Under the pieces are notes generated by a model. It was not told the origin of the DNA. It saw only the letters and a list, made by a program, of their open reading frames with translations, and did not search any database. Shown in pieces: positions 28,590-37,200 of a DNA stretch of 43,056 bases (positions are counted from its first letter, which is position 1; every line of letters begins with the position of its first letter). The stretch is from Winogradskyella psychrotolerans RS-3 (lineage in GTDB: Bacteria > Bacteroidota > Bacteroidia > Flavobacteriales > Flavobacteriaceae): positions 1-43,056 of the forward strand of contig NZ_ATMR01000203.1 in the NCBI RefSeq assembly GCF_000427335.1, written 5' to 3'. The position numbers and the translations under genes are program-made.

Positions 28590-29360
28590 TTAACGTCTGT
28601 TATGTCTTGCTGTGTTCCCTTTATTTGCTTCGTAGATTTTAGTAGAATCAGCTATTAGTTCATTCAAGCTTTGGAATTCTTCTTTTGTTAATTCTCTATA
28701 TTGACCAGAAGACACATCAAGTTTTACATTCATTATCCGAATTCGTTTTAATGCTTGTACTTCATAATTACAATACTCACACATGCGTCGGATTTGCCTA
28801 TTTAAACCTTGAGTTAATATGATACTGAATGTAAATTTATCAATCTTTTTAACCTCACACTTATTGGTGTGCTTGTCTAAATCCTCTAAATAAATGCCGC
28901 CAGCCATACGCTCAATAAAAGTTTGAGAAATCGGTTGGTCTACGGTGACGATGTATTCTTTTTCGTGATTATTACTCGCTCTTAAAATCTTGTTTACAAT
29001 ATCTCCATCGTCAGTGAGTAGAATTAAACCTTCACTTGGTTTGTCTAATCTTCCAACAGGAAAAATACGTTTAGGGTAATTAATGTAATCAATAATATTA
29101 TCCTTTTCAACACGTGTGTCTGTAGTGCAAACAATACCTACTGGTTTGTTAAAAGCTAAATACACAAAGTCTTGTTTGCGTTGGCCAATAATTTCTCCAT
29201 CGACTTTTACCACATCTTCAGGTGCAACTTTTGTCCCCATTTCTGGTACGACATCGTTAATGGTTACTCTTCCTGCTTCAATTAATCGGTCTGCTGCTCT
29301 ACGTGAGCAATAACCAGCTTCGCTAAGGTATTTGTTTAAACGTTTTAAATCTTCTGACAT
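28590..29360 (-). CDS. rluF: 23S rRNA pseudouridine synthase (RluF type)
   Basis: Isomerises a uridine in 23S rRNA. The 256 residues begin with an S4 RNA-binding domain ([20 protein letters not shown]), then the RsuA/RluB/E/F catalytic domain with the active-site aspartate in [18 protein letters not shown], and [20 protein letters not shown], the RluF-like signature. A basic C-terminus (ARHNRR) follows. The frame is open from 29375, but the ATG at 29360 ([12 protein letters not shown]) is chosen because a promoter box lies just upstream and the family starts here. Confidence 0.92.
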   Translation of the reverse strand: MSEDLKRLNKYLSEAGYCSRRAADRLIEAGRVTINDVVPEMGTKVAPEDVVKVDGEIIGQRKQDFVYLAFNKPVGIVCTTDTRVEKDNIIDYINYPKRIFPVGRLDKPSEGLILLTDDGDIVNKILRASNNHEKEYIVTVDQPISQTFIERMAGGIYLEDLDKHTNKCEVKKIDKFTFSIILTQGLNRQIRRMCEYCNYEVQALKRIRIMNVKLDVSSGQYRELTKEEFQSLNELIADSTKIYEANKGNTARHNRR

Positions 29361-29364
29361 GGTG

Positions 29365-29372
29365 CAAAAGTA
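29365..29372 (-). promoter_or_regulatory. Probable -7 promoter box (TACTTTTG) for rluF-VOC
   Basis: TACTTTTG on the minus strand fits TAnnTTTG and lies 4 bp from the chosen rluF ATG. If real, the transcript has almost no leader, which is unusual, so the box may be chance. Confidence 0.35.
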
Positions 29373-29381
29373 CAATAAAGA

Positions 29382-30209
29382 TTAATCATTAATGAATTCA
29401 ATAATCTGAGGTGTTAAAGAAATATCCTTTAATCCGTGTCCAAAACCAGTAGTCGAAATTAATTCAGCATTTTTATAACGATTTGCAATTAATTGTGCGT
29501 CCTCATAAGGAATAATACGGTCTTTTTTATCATGAATAATTAACCCTTTCACTTTAATGGATTCTGTAAAGTTGGCAGCAGAAAAGTAAGCGACTGGTTG
29601 CCCAAAGCGTTCGATAATAATATTGTCTAATCCATTTGAAACTTTGTTGTTAAAGCCCATCATGGATTTGTATCTGTCAAAAACACCTGTGAAATGTGCA
29701 GGAGCTCCTAATAGAATCATTTTTTTTATAGATGGTAATTGGTATTTATGCATATAAAAAACACAAGACATGCCGCCAACGGAGTGACCAATTAAAACAT
29801 CTGGTTGAAATTTGTTAGCGACTACATTTATAAATTCAGAATATAAAATAGCATTAAACTGTTTGCTGTCAGATCTTCCATGTGCCGGAGCATCTAAGGC
29901 AATAATGTTATAATCTTGAGATCTTAAGTCTTTTAGTATATACTCCCAGCGTGACGCATTACTTTCCCAACCATGAGCGAGTAAAACGGTTTTGCCTTTT
30001 CCTACCCAACGATAGGTTGCGATATCTAGATTATTATAATTTATTTCTTCATAAAATGCCGAATCAATTATGCGTTTTTGCTCGTCGTTGTAACGCCCCT
30101 TTCTGGGAGAAGCAAAAAGGCTTATAGCTTTTTTTGCGGCATATTTAGAGGAAATTAAACTGGTCGCGTTTAGTGCGCTACCAATGGATCTAATAACAAA
30201 ACTACTCAT
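29382..30209 (-). CDS. Alpha/beta hydrolase
   Basis: A 275-residue serine hydrolase with a probable complete catalytic triad: S143 in the nucleophile elbow GHSVGG, D230 in IIHDKKDRIIP and H258 in GFGHGLKD. The oxyanion region is LLAHGWESNASRWEYIL. No signal peptide, so cytosolic or membrane-associated. The substrate is unknown. It starts 2 bp after the cupin gene stop on the same strand, so the two are likely one operon. Confidence 0.92.
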   Translation of the reverse strand: MSSFVIRSIGSALNATSLISSKYAAKKAISLFASPRKGRYNDEQKRIIDSAFYEEINYNNLDIATYRWVGKGKTVLLAHGWESNASRWEYILKDLRSQDYNIIALDAPAHGRSDSKQFNAILYSEFINVVANKFQPDVLIGHSVGGMSCVFYMHKYQLPSIKKMILLGAPAHFTGVFDRYKSMMGFNNKVSNGLDNIIIERFGQPVAYFSAANFTESIKVKGLIIHDKKDRIIPYEDAQLIANRYKNAELISTTGFGHGLKDISLTPQIIEFIND

Positions 30210-30211
30210 AT

Positions 30212-30586
30212 TTATAGGTCTTCTCTATTTACGGATTCAATTGAAAATGCAGGTAAGCAAACAGCTAAATATTCACAAGGTTCAGTGAATGGATTAGAAT
30301 ATTGTAAACGTGTGTTTTTATCTACTTTAATAGATTGTCCTGCTTCCAGAACGATAATTTCACCGTCTATAATAAATTGTTTCTTTCCTTTAATGATAAA
30401 AGTATATTCGTCAAATTCTGGAGTCTGAAAAGGCTCCGACCAACCAGCCGGAGCAACCATATGGGCAATGCTTATTTCTGAGTTGCCGTCTGTAGCTTTT
30501 CCAAAATGTTCTTTTATAATTTTACCATCGTCAGTAGGAACGATAAATGGGGAGTTTTGAATTTTATATTTTTGTTTTTTCTGCAT
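30212..30586 (-). CDS. Cupin-domain protein
   Basis: A 124-residue single-cupin protein: SIAHMVAPAGWSEPFQTPEFDEYTFIIKGKK carries the first cupin motif in two parts and VLEAGQSIKVDKNT the second. The usual metal-binding histidine pair is mostly absent in the first motif (PEFDEY instead of HxH), so metal binding is doubtful. The frame is open from a TTG at 30595 inside a tandem repeat; the ATG at 30586 (MQKKQKYKI) is the better start. Downstream partner is the alpha/beta hydrolase. Confidence 0.88.
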   Translation of the reverse strand: MQKKQKYKIQNSPFIVPTDDGKIIKEHFGKATDGNSEISIAHMVAPAGWSEPFQTPEFDEYTFIIKGKKQFIIDGEIIVLEAGQSIKVDKNTRLQYSNPFTEPCEYLAVCLPAFSIESVNREDL

Positions 30587-30589
30587 ATT

Positions 30590-30619
30590 TATCAACTATC
30601 AACTATCAACTATCAACTA
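30590..30619. repeat. Four copies of a 7-bp unit (TATCAAC) between lipoprotein and cupin genes
   Basis: On the coding (minus) strand the unit is GTTGATA. The array begins 4 bp after the TAA stop of the upstream lipoprotein gene and ends 3 bp before the cupin ATG, so it fills the whole gap and the ribosome-binding region. Each unit holds TGA and, across junctions, TAG. Confidence 0.95.
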
Positions 30620-30620
30620 T

Positions 30621-31178
30621 TTACCAATGTACCATAAAATATTTAATCTTCGCTTTTCCAGGAATTTGAATCGGGTCAATATTCATACCCATGTCAAAAC
30701 GCATACTTGCAGGTAATTCTTTTTTATCAATAGTAAAAGAGGCATTAATTTCATTTACAGAAACCACAATAACATTAATAAGGTTATCAACTTTTGAAAC
30801 TTTATAAGCCTCACTTATATCTTTATAAGTACTTAAATTAGATATGTTTTTGTCAGTGTTGTAACGTGAATCAATTATGTTAATACTAGAGATTACCGAA
30901 GTAGAATCTAAAGCTTCTCTAGGAGATAAATCTAAGAGTTTTTTACCGCCTTTTTCGAATATTTCAATGGTGTTAACAGAGCCTATGAATTCATCTCCAG
31001 CAATGTACCTAACAACAGAATCATTAACGAAAATGGCATCTAATTCTTTTACTTGTGTAGAGTCGGTTAATAAACCGATATGATTTTTAGTGATTTTAAA
31101 AGGATTTGGTGCTTTTTCGTTAGCACAACTAGATAATAAAATAGCACAAGTTAGTGCGGTAAACAGGATGTTTCTCAT
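30621..31178 (-). CDS. Hypothetical lipoprotein
   Basis: A 185-residue exported lipoprotein with signal MRNILFTALTCAILLSSC (lipobox LSSC). The mature part is beta-rich (HIGLLTDSTQVKELDAIF, GDEFIGSVNTIEIFEKGGK) without recognised catalytic residues. I do not recognise the family. The frame is also open from an ATG at 31193, which would add MLKSK; both starts keep the signal. It follows the HerA-like ATPase gene with an 18-bp gap and precedes the cupin gene, all on the minus strand. Confidence 0.8.
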   Translation of the reverse strand: MRNILFTALTCAILLSSCANEKAPNPFKITKNHIGLLTDSTQVKELDAIFVNDSVVRYIAGDEFIGSVNTIEIFEKGGKKLLDLSPREALDSTSVISSINIIDSRYNTDKNISNLSTYKDISEAYKVSKVDNLINVIVVSVNEINASFTIDKKELPASMRFDMGMNIDPIQIPGKAKIKYFMVHW

Positions 31179-31196
31179 TTTAGATTTAAGCATTAC

Positions 31197-32735
31197 TTAT
31201 TTAATCATTTTACTTAATATTCCTAAGACTCCTCTTATGACTGTTGCACTTGTTAAAACCTTAATAATAGGATTCATTCGTGTGCTTTGTCTTCTCGTTG
31301 AGCTTCTTTTTATTTTACTTTCAGCGCGTTTTAAGGCTTCTTTTTCTTCTTTAGCTTTTTGTATTGCTTCTTCTGCTTCGGCTTGCTCAATTTTTTTATT
31401 CAGCATTTCGTAAGCACTTTCTCTGTCAATTTCTTGATTGTACTTTTTAGCTAATTTTGATTCTGCTAATAAACCTGCTAATTCAGATTCTGTTAAAATA
31501 TCCATTCTACTCATCGGTGCACGCAACATGGTAGCAGCTAATGGTGTTGGTTTTCCTTTTTCATCTAATGCAGAAACTAAAGCTTCTCCAATTCCTAAGG
31601 ACGTTAAAACTTCGGCTGTGTCGTAATAATCTGTATCAGGATAATTTTGAGCTGTTAATTTTATGGCTTTTCTGTCTTTTGCAGTAAAGGCTCTTAAAGC
31701 ATGTTGTACTTTTAAACCTAACTGTCCTAAAACTGCTTCTGGTACATCTGTTGGATTCTGAGTTACAAAATATAATCCAACTCCTTTACTACGAATCAAT
31801 TTTACAATACTTTCAATTTGATTTAATAATGCACTAGAGGCTTCATTAAAAATTAAATGTGCTTCATCAATAAACATAATAAGTTCTGGTCGGCCACTAT
31901 CTCCTTGTTCAGGAAATGTGGAGTAGATCTCTGCCAATAAACTCAACATAAATGTTGAAAATAATTTAGGCTTATCTTGAATATCTGTCAGTCTAATAAT
32001 ATTAATATAACCACGACCATTTTCATCAATACGTAATAGATCTTGTGTGTCAAAAGAGGTTTCACCAAAGAAAACATCCCCACCTTGTTGTTCAATTTCT
32101 ACAAGTTTTCTTAGAATGGCTCCTGTTGAAGCAGTTGAAATACGACCATAGGCGTCTTCAAATTCTTTCTTACCTTCATTAGTGGCATATTGTAGAATTT
32201 TCTTGAAGTCTTTAAGATCTAATAATGGTAAATGGTTATCATCGCAATATTTAAAAATCACAGAAATTATTCCAGCTTGGGTTTCCGTAACATCTAATAT
32301 TCTCGAAATTAAAACAGGACCAAATTCACTTATTGTTGCTCTTAAACGCACTCCATCTTGTTCAGATAAAGTCATTACTTCCACAGGAAATGCTTTAGGT
32401 TCAAACGGTATCCCAATTTGCGCATGGCGTTCATCAATTTTCGCATGGCCAGGACTTGGTTTTGCTAATCCACTTAAATCTCCTTTAATGTCCATCAATA
32501 AAACAGGAACACCTTTTTCTGATAAATTTTCAGCTAAAACCTGAAGCGTTTTTGTCTTTCCAGTACCTGTTGCTCCAGCAATAAGGCCATGTCTATTCAT
32601 GGTTTTTAATGGAACATTTACAAACGTATTTGTAATTGTTTTGCCGTCTAACATAGCAGAACCCAAAGTAATAAAGTCGCCTTTACAAGTGTTTCCTTCG
32701 TTAATCTCTTTTACGAAAGCTTCAGTCTTATTCAT
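31197..32735 (-). CDS. HerA-like ATPase (DUF853 / YjgR family)
   Basis: A 512-residue P-loop ATPase of the HerA/FtsK superfamily. Walker A GATGTGKT (54-61), Walker B IMFIDE (286-291), VLLMDIKGDLSGLAKP (78-93) and QNPTDVPEAVLGQLG are hallmarks of the DUF853 subgroup. A charged coiled coil follows (about 440-480), then a basic stretch (KIKRSSTRRQSTR) and a hydrophobic tail. HerA proteins pump or process DNA with NurA nuclease, but this subgroup has no proven substrate and no nurA lies nearby. It is divergent from queE. Confidence 0.92.
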   Translation of the reverse strand: MNKTEAFVKEINEGNTCKGDFITLGSAMLDGKTITNTFVNVPLKTMNRHGLIAGATGTGKTKTLQVLAENLSEKGVPVLLMDIKGDLSGLAKPSPGHAKIDERHAQIGIPFEPKAFPVEVMTLSEQDGVRLRATISEFGPVLISRILDVTETQAGIISVIFKYCDDNHLPLLDLKDFKKILQYATNEGKKEFEDAYGRISTASTGAILRKLVEIEQQGGDVFFGETSFDTQDLLRIDENGRGYINIIRLTDIQDKPKLFSTFMLSLLAEIYSTFPEQGDSGRPELIMFIDEAHLIFNEASSALLNQIESIVKLIRSKGVGLYFVTQNPTDVPEAVLGQLGLKVQHALRAFTAKDRKAIKLTAQNYPDTDYYDTAEVLTSLGIGEALVSALDEKGKPTPLAATMLRAPMSRMDILTESELAGLLAESKLAKKYNQEIDRESAYEMLNKKIEQAEAEEAIQKAKEEKEALKRAESKIKRSSTRRQSTRMNPIIKVLTSATVIRGVLGILSKMIK

Positions 32736-32904
32736 TGATTAGAAAATTTCTATAAAAATACTGTAATTTTAATCAAGTATGAAATAGATTTCAATTTCAT
32801 AATTCAGTATTCATATATACAATTCTTTATTTTGAAATATAGAAATGTTGAGTTTTTAGTCATAGTTTACTGTAAAGTGAGACTGAGACTGAAAACTAAA
32901 TAAC

Positions 32905-32912
32905 TATCTTTG
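32905..32912 (+). promoter_or_regulatory. Probable -7 promoter box (TATCTTTG) for queE
   Basis: TATCTTTG fits TAnnTTTG and ends 6 bp before the queE ATG, implying a very short leader. The preceding bases hold a GAGACTGAGACTG repeat (32879-32891). Confidence 0.4.
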
Positions 32913-32918
32913 CAAACT

Positions 32919-33551
32919 ATGACAAGAAGAGAACGACAAGAGTTAATAGATAAAGGGTTATTGTTACCTTTAATGGAAGAGTTTTATACCATTCAAGGAG
33001 AAGGTTTCCACAAAGGAACTGCTGCCTATTTTATAAGAATTGGTGGTTGTGATGTGGGGTGCCATTGGTGCGACGTTAAAGAAAGTTGGTTGGCAGAATT
33101 GCATCCTCCTACTGAGATTACAAAGATTGTTGAAAATGCTGAAAAGTATAGTAAGACTATTGTTGTTACAGGAGGTGAGCCTTTAATGTGGGATATGGAC
33201 CCATTGACCAAACAATTAAAAGAAAGAGGCTTACAAACCCATATTGAAACGTCTGGAGCTTATAAGTTGACTGGTGATTGGGATTGGATTTGTCTCTCCC
33301 CAAAAAAGTTGAAATTACCAACAGAAGAAGTCTTGGAAAAAGCACATGAACTAAAGTGCATTATTTTCAATAAAGATGATTTTAAATTCGCGGAAGAACA
33401 AGCTGCTAAGGTTAATAAAGATTGTATTTTATATCTGCAACCTGAGTGGAGCAAAAGCGATAAAATGGTACCGCAAATTGTAGATTATGTAATGGCTAAC
33501 CCTAAATGGAAAGTATCTTTACAAACACATAAGTATTTGAATATTCCTTAG
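32919..33551 (+). CDS. queE: 7-carboxy-7-deazaguanine synthase QueE
   Basis: Radical-SAM enzyme making 7-carboxy-7-deazaguanine in the queuosine pathway. The 210 residues show FYTIQGEG near the N-terminus, then cysteines C44, C48 and C51 (GGCDVGCHWCD) binding the 4Fe-4S cluster in the QueE-type CX3CX2C spacing. VVTGGEPLMW is the SAM-binding GGEP motif and LSPKKLKLP the substrate loop. The frame extends to a TTG at 32910, but the ATG at 32919 is the likely start. No other queuosine gene is adjacent. Confidence 0.95.
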   Translation: MTRRERQELIDKGLLLPLMEEFYTIQGEGFHKGTAAYFIRIGGCDVGCHWCDVKESWLAELHPPTEITKIVENAEKYSKTIVVTGGEPLMWDMDPLTKQLKERGLQTHIETSGAYKLTGDWDWICLSPKKLKLPTEEVLEKAHELKCIIFNKDDFKFAEEQAAKVNKDCILYLQPEWSKSDKMVPQIVDYVMANPKWKVSLQTHKYLNIP

Positions 33552-33607
33552 TCAAGCCTTTAGTTTTTGGGTTTGCTGCTTTTTAAAATTGAGAAAACAT
33601 ATAAAAT

Positions 33608-33647
33608 AAAAAGTTCCGAGAAGTATAAATCTTCTCGGAACTTTTTT
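33608..33647. terminator. Bidirectional rho-independent terminator
   Basis: AAAAAGTTCCGAGAAG pairs perfectly with CTTCTCGGAACTTTTT around a 7-base loop (33624-33630), flanked by A and T runs on either side. It can serve queE on the plus strand and the DUF2911 gene on the minus strand. Confidence 0.92.
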
Positions 33648-33652
33648 ATTTC

Positions 33653-33671
33653 AGCTAACAGCTAACAGCTA
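33653..33671. repeat. 7-bp short tandem repeat (CAGCTAA) at a DUF2911 stop codon
   Basis: Two full copies of CAGCTAA and a third partial copy. On the minus strand the array begins with the TAG stop of the DUF2911 gene, and the unit TAGCTGT repeats that stop. Confidence 0.85.
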
Positions 33672-34205
33672 TTTCGTAAAAGGCACAGCAACTCTAGTTG
33701 TTCCCCAACCGATGAACATGTGTACACCGTCATCAGATTTATCAAAAGCAATAGAAAAAGCTTCTAAAGATTCTTTACCTTCTGTTACAGGAACAGTAAT
33801 ACTTGCTACCGTATTATCTTCTTTGTATCCAGAAGCTCCCCAATTATTTACATCAGAACTTACAATAACGGTCCATTCTTTATCTCCAGGAACTGTAAAT
33901 AATGAATATGTACCAGCTTTAACAGTTTTCCCTCCAAGTTTCATATCCTTAAAAAGAATAAGTTCAGTTGCTTCGTTAGCACCTGTTCTCCATACTTTAT
34001 CTTTTTGAGTTAATTCTTTTACGGTTCTACCTTTTAGTTGTGGTCTACCATAATATACTTTTATCAATTGATCATTACCTCTTCCAAATGAAGCTGCGTC
34101 TAATGGGCTTTTGTCTAAGCTAGAAAATTTTTGTGCTTCGGCATTAAAAGAAATAAGCATCATAAATGCAAAAGAAATGGTTGTTAATAGTCTTGATGTT
34201 TTCAT
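33669..34205 (-). CDS. DUF2911 exported protein (copy 1)
   Basis: A 178-residue exported protein with signal peptide ending FNAEAQ. The DUF2911 domain has IKVYYGRPQLKGRTV, WRTGANEATELILF, GGKTVKAGTYSLFTVPGDKEW and a C-terminal IGWGTTRVAVPF. Function of the family is unknown; a periplasmic or surface beta-sandwich is expected. It is one of two tandem copies on the minus strand, 108 bp downstream of the other. Confidence 0.93.
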   Translation of the reverse strand: MKTSRLLTTISFAFMMLISFNAEAQKFSSLDKSPLDAASFGRGNDQLIKVYYGRPQLKGRTVKELTQKDKVWRTGANEATELILFKDMKLGGKTVKAGTYSLFTVPGDKEWTVIVSSDVNNWGASGYKEDNTVASITVPVTEGKESLEAFSIAFDKSDDGVHMFIGWGTTRVAVPFTK

Positions 34206-34313
34206 AATTTATTTTTTATTTTTAATTTTTTGTGAATGTGAATTCGATAAAGATAAAACCCATTGGTCTTAATATTATATTAAATATCTAAAATGGATGT
34301 TAAAATTTATATC

Positions 34314-34904
34314 TTATTTTACGGTAATTGGAAATTCAGCAATTGTAGTATCCCATCCTATTTTTAAGTTCACAGTATTTTCAGAAGCTTTGTAAAGTGC
34401 GATAGATAAGTTTTCAATTTCTTTATCACTTTTTGTTACTGGCACTGATACGCTTGCAATATCTTTAGTTTCATCATAGCCGTAATTTCCCCAACCGTCA
34501 AGCTCTGTGTTTAATTTTAGAGTCCATTCGTTTTCAGTAGGAATAATAATAACACTATAACGTCCTGCTTTAATGTCTTTACCTCCAAAAGTAACATCAT
34601 TTACAAATAATATTTCTGTTGACTCATTAGCGCCAACTCTCCATGCTTTTCCAAATTTTAAAAGCTTACCAAAAACTTCTCTTCCTTTTTTAGCTGGTCT
34701 AGAGTAAGTAACTCTAATTTTTGGTTCTGCTAGCTTCTTAGCTTCGTCAGTTTTCTCAAATGTTCTTTTTGGTGCGTTTGAAGGATAGTAAGCTCGATCC
34801 ATTGTGCTGTTGTCCATTTTGTCAAATTCTTGAGCATTAACATTTAATGATATAAGCATTACAAATGATAAGCTAATAGTAGTAAGTAATTTTTGTGTTT
34901 TCAT
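34314..34904 (-). CDS. DUF2911 exported protein (copy 2)
   Basis: A 196-residue paralogue of the next gene, with a nearly identical signal peptide (MKTQKLLTTISLSFVMLISL versus MKTSRLLTTISFAFMMLISF). It shares RVTYSRPAKKGREVFG, WRVGANESTEILF, GGKDIKAGRYSVIIIP and IGWDTTIAEFPI. It has an extra insertion of about 20 residues (PKRTFEKTDEAKKLAEP) before the domain core. The two copies come from an old tandem duplication. Function unknown. Confidence 0.93.
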   Translation of the reverse strand: MKTQKLLTTISLSFVMLISLNVNAQEFDKMDNSTMDRAYYPSNAPKRTFEKTDEAKKLAEPKIRVTYSRPAKKGREVFGKLLKFGKAWRVGANESTEILFVNDVTFGGKDIKAGRYSVIIIPTENEWTLKLNTELDGWGNYGYDETKDIASVSVPVTKSDKEIENLSIALYKASENTVNLKIGWDTTIAEFPITVK

Positions 34905-35176
34905 GAATAGAATTAATTTTTGGTTTGGTTAAAAATAAAGTTTATTATATGCACTCTGTCGTAAGGAAATACTAAAATTTACAAATTAGTAGGTAATCTG
35001 TTTATTTAATGTTGTGTTAGTTTATTATTAGTGTGTATTTATTGCTTTATGTTTCAAATTGAAATCATTATTGTCCTTTATGTTTTTAATATGAAAGTTT
35101 AAGTTCATATTTGTCCTATAATTAATAATATATGGCTGACAATAGTTTAAGCCTAATTCAAAAAAAGATAAAAGTT

Positions 35177-36841
35177 ATGTGCGGAATAGTATGTGCGTTC
35201 GATATAAAACAAAAAGTTGAAGACTTAAGACCTCAGGTTTTAGAGATGGCAAAAACAATTCGTCATCGTGGACCAGATTGGAGCGGAATTTATAGTGATG
35301 ACAAGGTAATTATGGCACATGAGCGTTTAGCGATTGTTGATCCAGCTTCAGGAAAACAACCCTTATTAAGTCCAGATAAAAAACTAATTCTAGCAGCTAA
35401 CGGAGAAATCTATAACCATAGAGCATTAAGAAAACAATTTGAAGGTAAATACGATTTTCAAACGCAAAGTGATTGTGAAGTAATCTTAGCGTTATATCAA
35501 GAAAAAGGTGTGGACTTTGTAGATGACATGAATGGTATTTTCGGATTCGCTATTTACGATGTTGAAAAAGATGAATATTTCATTGCTAGAGATCACATGG
35601 GAATTATTCCTTTATATATAGGATGGGATAAAAACGGAACTTTTTATGTCGCATCAGAATTAAAAGCATTAGAAGGTATTTGTACTAAAATTGAATTATT
35701 TCCTCCAGGACACTATATGTCTAGCAAAGATGGCGAATTTGTAAAATGGTACAAACGCGATTGGACAGAGTATGATGCAGTAAAAGATAATGAAACAAGT
35801 ATAGAAGAAGTAAAACAAGCCTTAGAAGATGCTGTACATAGACAGCTAATGAGTGATGTGCCTTACGGTGTATTATTATCTGGTGGTTTAGATTCTTCAG
35901 TGACGTCTGCCATTGCTAAAAAATACTCTGAAAGACGTATCGAAGCGGATGATAAAGAAAAAGCGTGGTACCCTCAATTGCACTCGTTTTCGGTTGGATT
36001 AGATGGTTCTCCAGATTTGGCTGCGGCAAAAGTAGTTGCAGACCATATTGGGACAGTACATCACGAAATTAAATTTACAATCCAAGAAGGTTTAGATGCT
36101 ATTAAAGATGTTATTTATAATATTGAAACTTACGATATTACTACGATTCGTTCATCGACTCCAATGTATTTAATGGCAAGAGTTATTAAATCAATGGGAA
36201 TTAAAATGGTATTATCTGGTGAAGGTGCCGATGAGTTATTTGGTGGGTATTTATACTTTCATAAAGCACCAAGTGCACAAGAGTTTCATGAAGAAACGGT
36301 TCGTAAATTAGATAAGTTACATATGTACGATTGCTTAAGAGCAAACAAAAGTTTAGCAGCTTGGGGAATTGAAGGTCGTGTGCCATTCTTAGATAAAGAA
36401 TTTATGGATGTTGCCATGCGCATCAACCCAAAAGATAAAATGATTAACGGAGAACGCATGGAAAAATGGGTGGTTCGTAAAGCATTTGAAGACATGATTC
36501 CAGAAAGCGTAGCATGGAGACAAAAAGAACAATTTTCTGATGGAGTAGGTTATAGTTGGATTGATACCTTAAAAGAACTTGTAGCAAGTGAAGTTACAGA
36601 TGAGCAAATACAAAATGCGTCATTCCGTTTTCCAATTAACACACCTTTAAACAAAGAAGAGTATTATTACAGAAGTATTTTTGAAGGTCATTTTCCAAGT
36701 GATGCAGCAGCATTAAGTGTGCCTCAAGAAGCAAGTGTAGCTTGTAGTACTGCAACGGCTTTAGAGTGGGACGAAGCCTTTAAAAACATGAACGATCCTT
36801 CTGGTAGAGCAATTGCTAATGTGCATGATAAAGCGTATTAA
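35177..36841 (+). CDS. asnB: Asparagine synthase B (glutamine-hydrolysing)
   Basis: Makes asparagine from aspartate, ATP and glutamine. The 554-residue form starting at 35177 begins MCGIVCAF, so that removal of Met exposes the class II amidotransferase nucleophile Cys. The frame is open from 35132, but that extension would bury this cysteine and is rejected. Other motifs: RHRGPDWSG, ANGEIYNH and SQSDCE-like TQSDCEVILALY in the glutaminase half, then the ATP pyrophosphatase P-loop SGGLDSS (about residue 235), SGEGADELFGGYLYFHKAP and EGRVPFLDKEF. Followed by two hairpin structures. Confidence 0.97.
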   Translation: MCGIVCAFDIKQKVEDLRPQVLEMAKTIRHRGPDWSGIYSDDKVIMAHERLAIVDPASGKQPLLSPDKKLILAANGEIYNHRALRKQFEGKYDFQTQSDCEVILALYQEKGVDFVDDMNGIFGFAIYDVEKDEYFIARDHMGIIPLYIGWDKNGTFYVASELKALEGICTKIELFPPGHYMSSKDGEFVKWYKRDWTEYDAVKDNETSIEEVKQALEDAVHRQLMSDVPYGVLLSGGLDSSVTSAIAKKYSERRIEADDKEKAWYPQLHSFSVGLDGSPDLAAAKVVADHIGTVHHEIKFTIQEGLDAIKDVIYNIETYDITTIRSSTPMYLMARVIKSMGIKMVLSGEGADELFGGYLYFHKAPSAQEFHEETVRKLDKLHMYDCLRANKSLAAWGIEGRVPFLDKEFMDVAMRINPKDKMINGERMEKWVVRKAFEDMIPESVAWRQKEQFSDGVGYSWIDTLKELVASEVTDEQIQNASFRFPINTPLNKEEYYYRSIFEGHFPSDAAALSVPQEASVACSTATALEWDEAFKNMNDPSGRAIANVHDKAY

Positions 36842-36852
36842 TAGGAGATAAT

Positions 36853-36884
36853 AAAGGTCGGTTTTTACAAAAGCCGACCTTTTA
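36853..36884. terminator. Hairpin terminator downstream of asnB
   Basis: AAAGGTCGGTTTTT and AAAAGCCGACCTTTT form a stem (one G-U pair) with a very small loop and a T tail. It lies 11 bp after the asnB stop. Near-symmetric, so it may also act on the convergent minus-strand gene. Confidence 0.8.
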
Positions 36885-36918
36885 ATGACATAATAACATT
36901 GGGTAATCTCAATTTCAT

Positions 36919-36955
36919 AACAGCTCTTTTAATAACTTAAAGAGCTGTTTTTTTG
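36919..36955 (+). terminator. Second hairpin with T tract between asnB and the giant gene
   Basis: AACAGCTCTTT pairs with AAAGAGCTGTT across a 9-base loop, followed by a T run on the plus strand. It acts best as a second asnB terminator. On the minus strand the T tail is missing. Confidence 0.7.
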
Positions 36956-36965
36956 TTAACGAAGT

Positions 36966-37200
36966 TTATTTTATAATAACCTTTTGGCTGAATGTTCCAT
37001 TTGTAGTTTTTACTTTAACGATATATACGCCTAATGAAACATTCTTTACAGGAATTGTAATTTCGGTTTCATTGTTATTTATGTCCCAAATATATATAGC
37101 TTGTCCCAAAATATTGAATAATGAAACAGACGTAATTGTAGTCTCAGGCTTAATATTTGTTAGAGTTATATTATCATTACCATTGTTAAAGAAAATAGTT
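36966..37200 (-). other. Type A T9SS C-terminal sorting domain
   Basis: The final ~75 residues have the Por-secretion pattern: SVSLFNILGQAIY, ETEITIPVKNVSLGVYIV, KVIIK end. This directs the protein through the outer membrane by T9SS and to the cell surface. Confidence 0.9.

Noticed and set aside
32879..32919. preQ1 riboswitch before queE
   Set aside because: The promoter box ends 6 bp before the ATG, leaving no room for a leader structure.
33608..33647. Hairpin as riboswitch or small RNA
   Set aside because: Perfect stem, small loop and flanking A/T runs between convergent genes are fully explained by a bidirectional terminator.
35132..35176. 15-residue N-terminal extension of AsnB
   Set aside because: Would bury the catalytic N-terminal cysteine that must follow the initiator Met.
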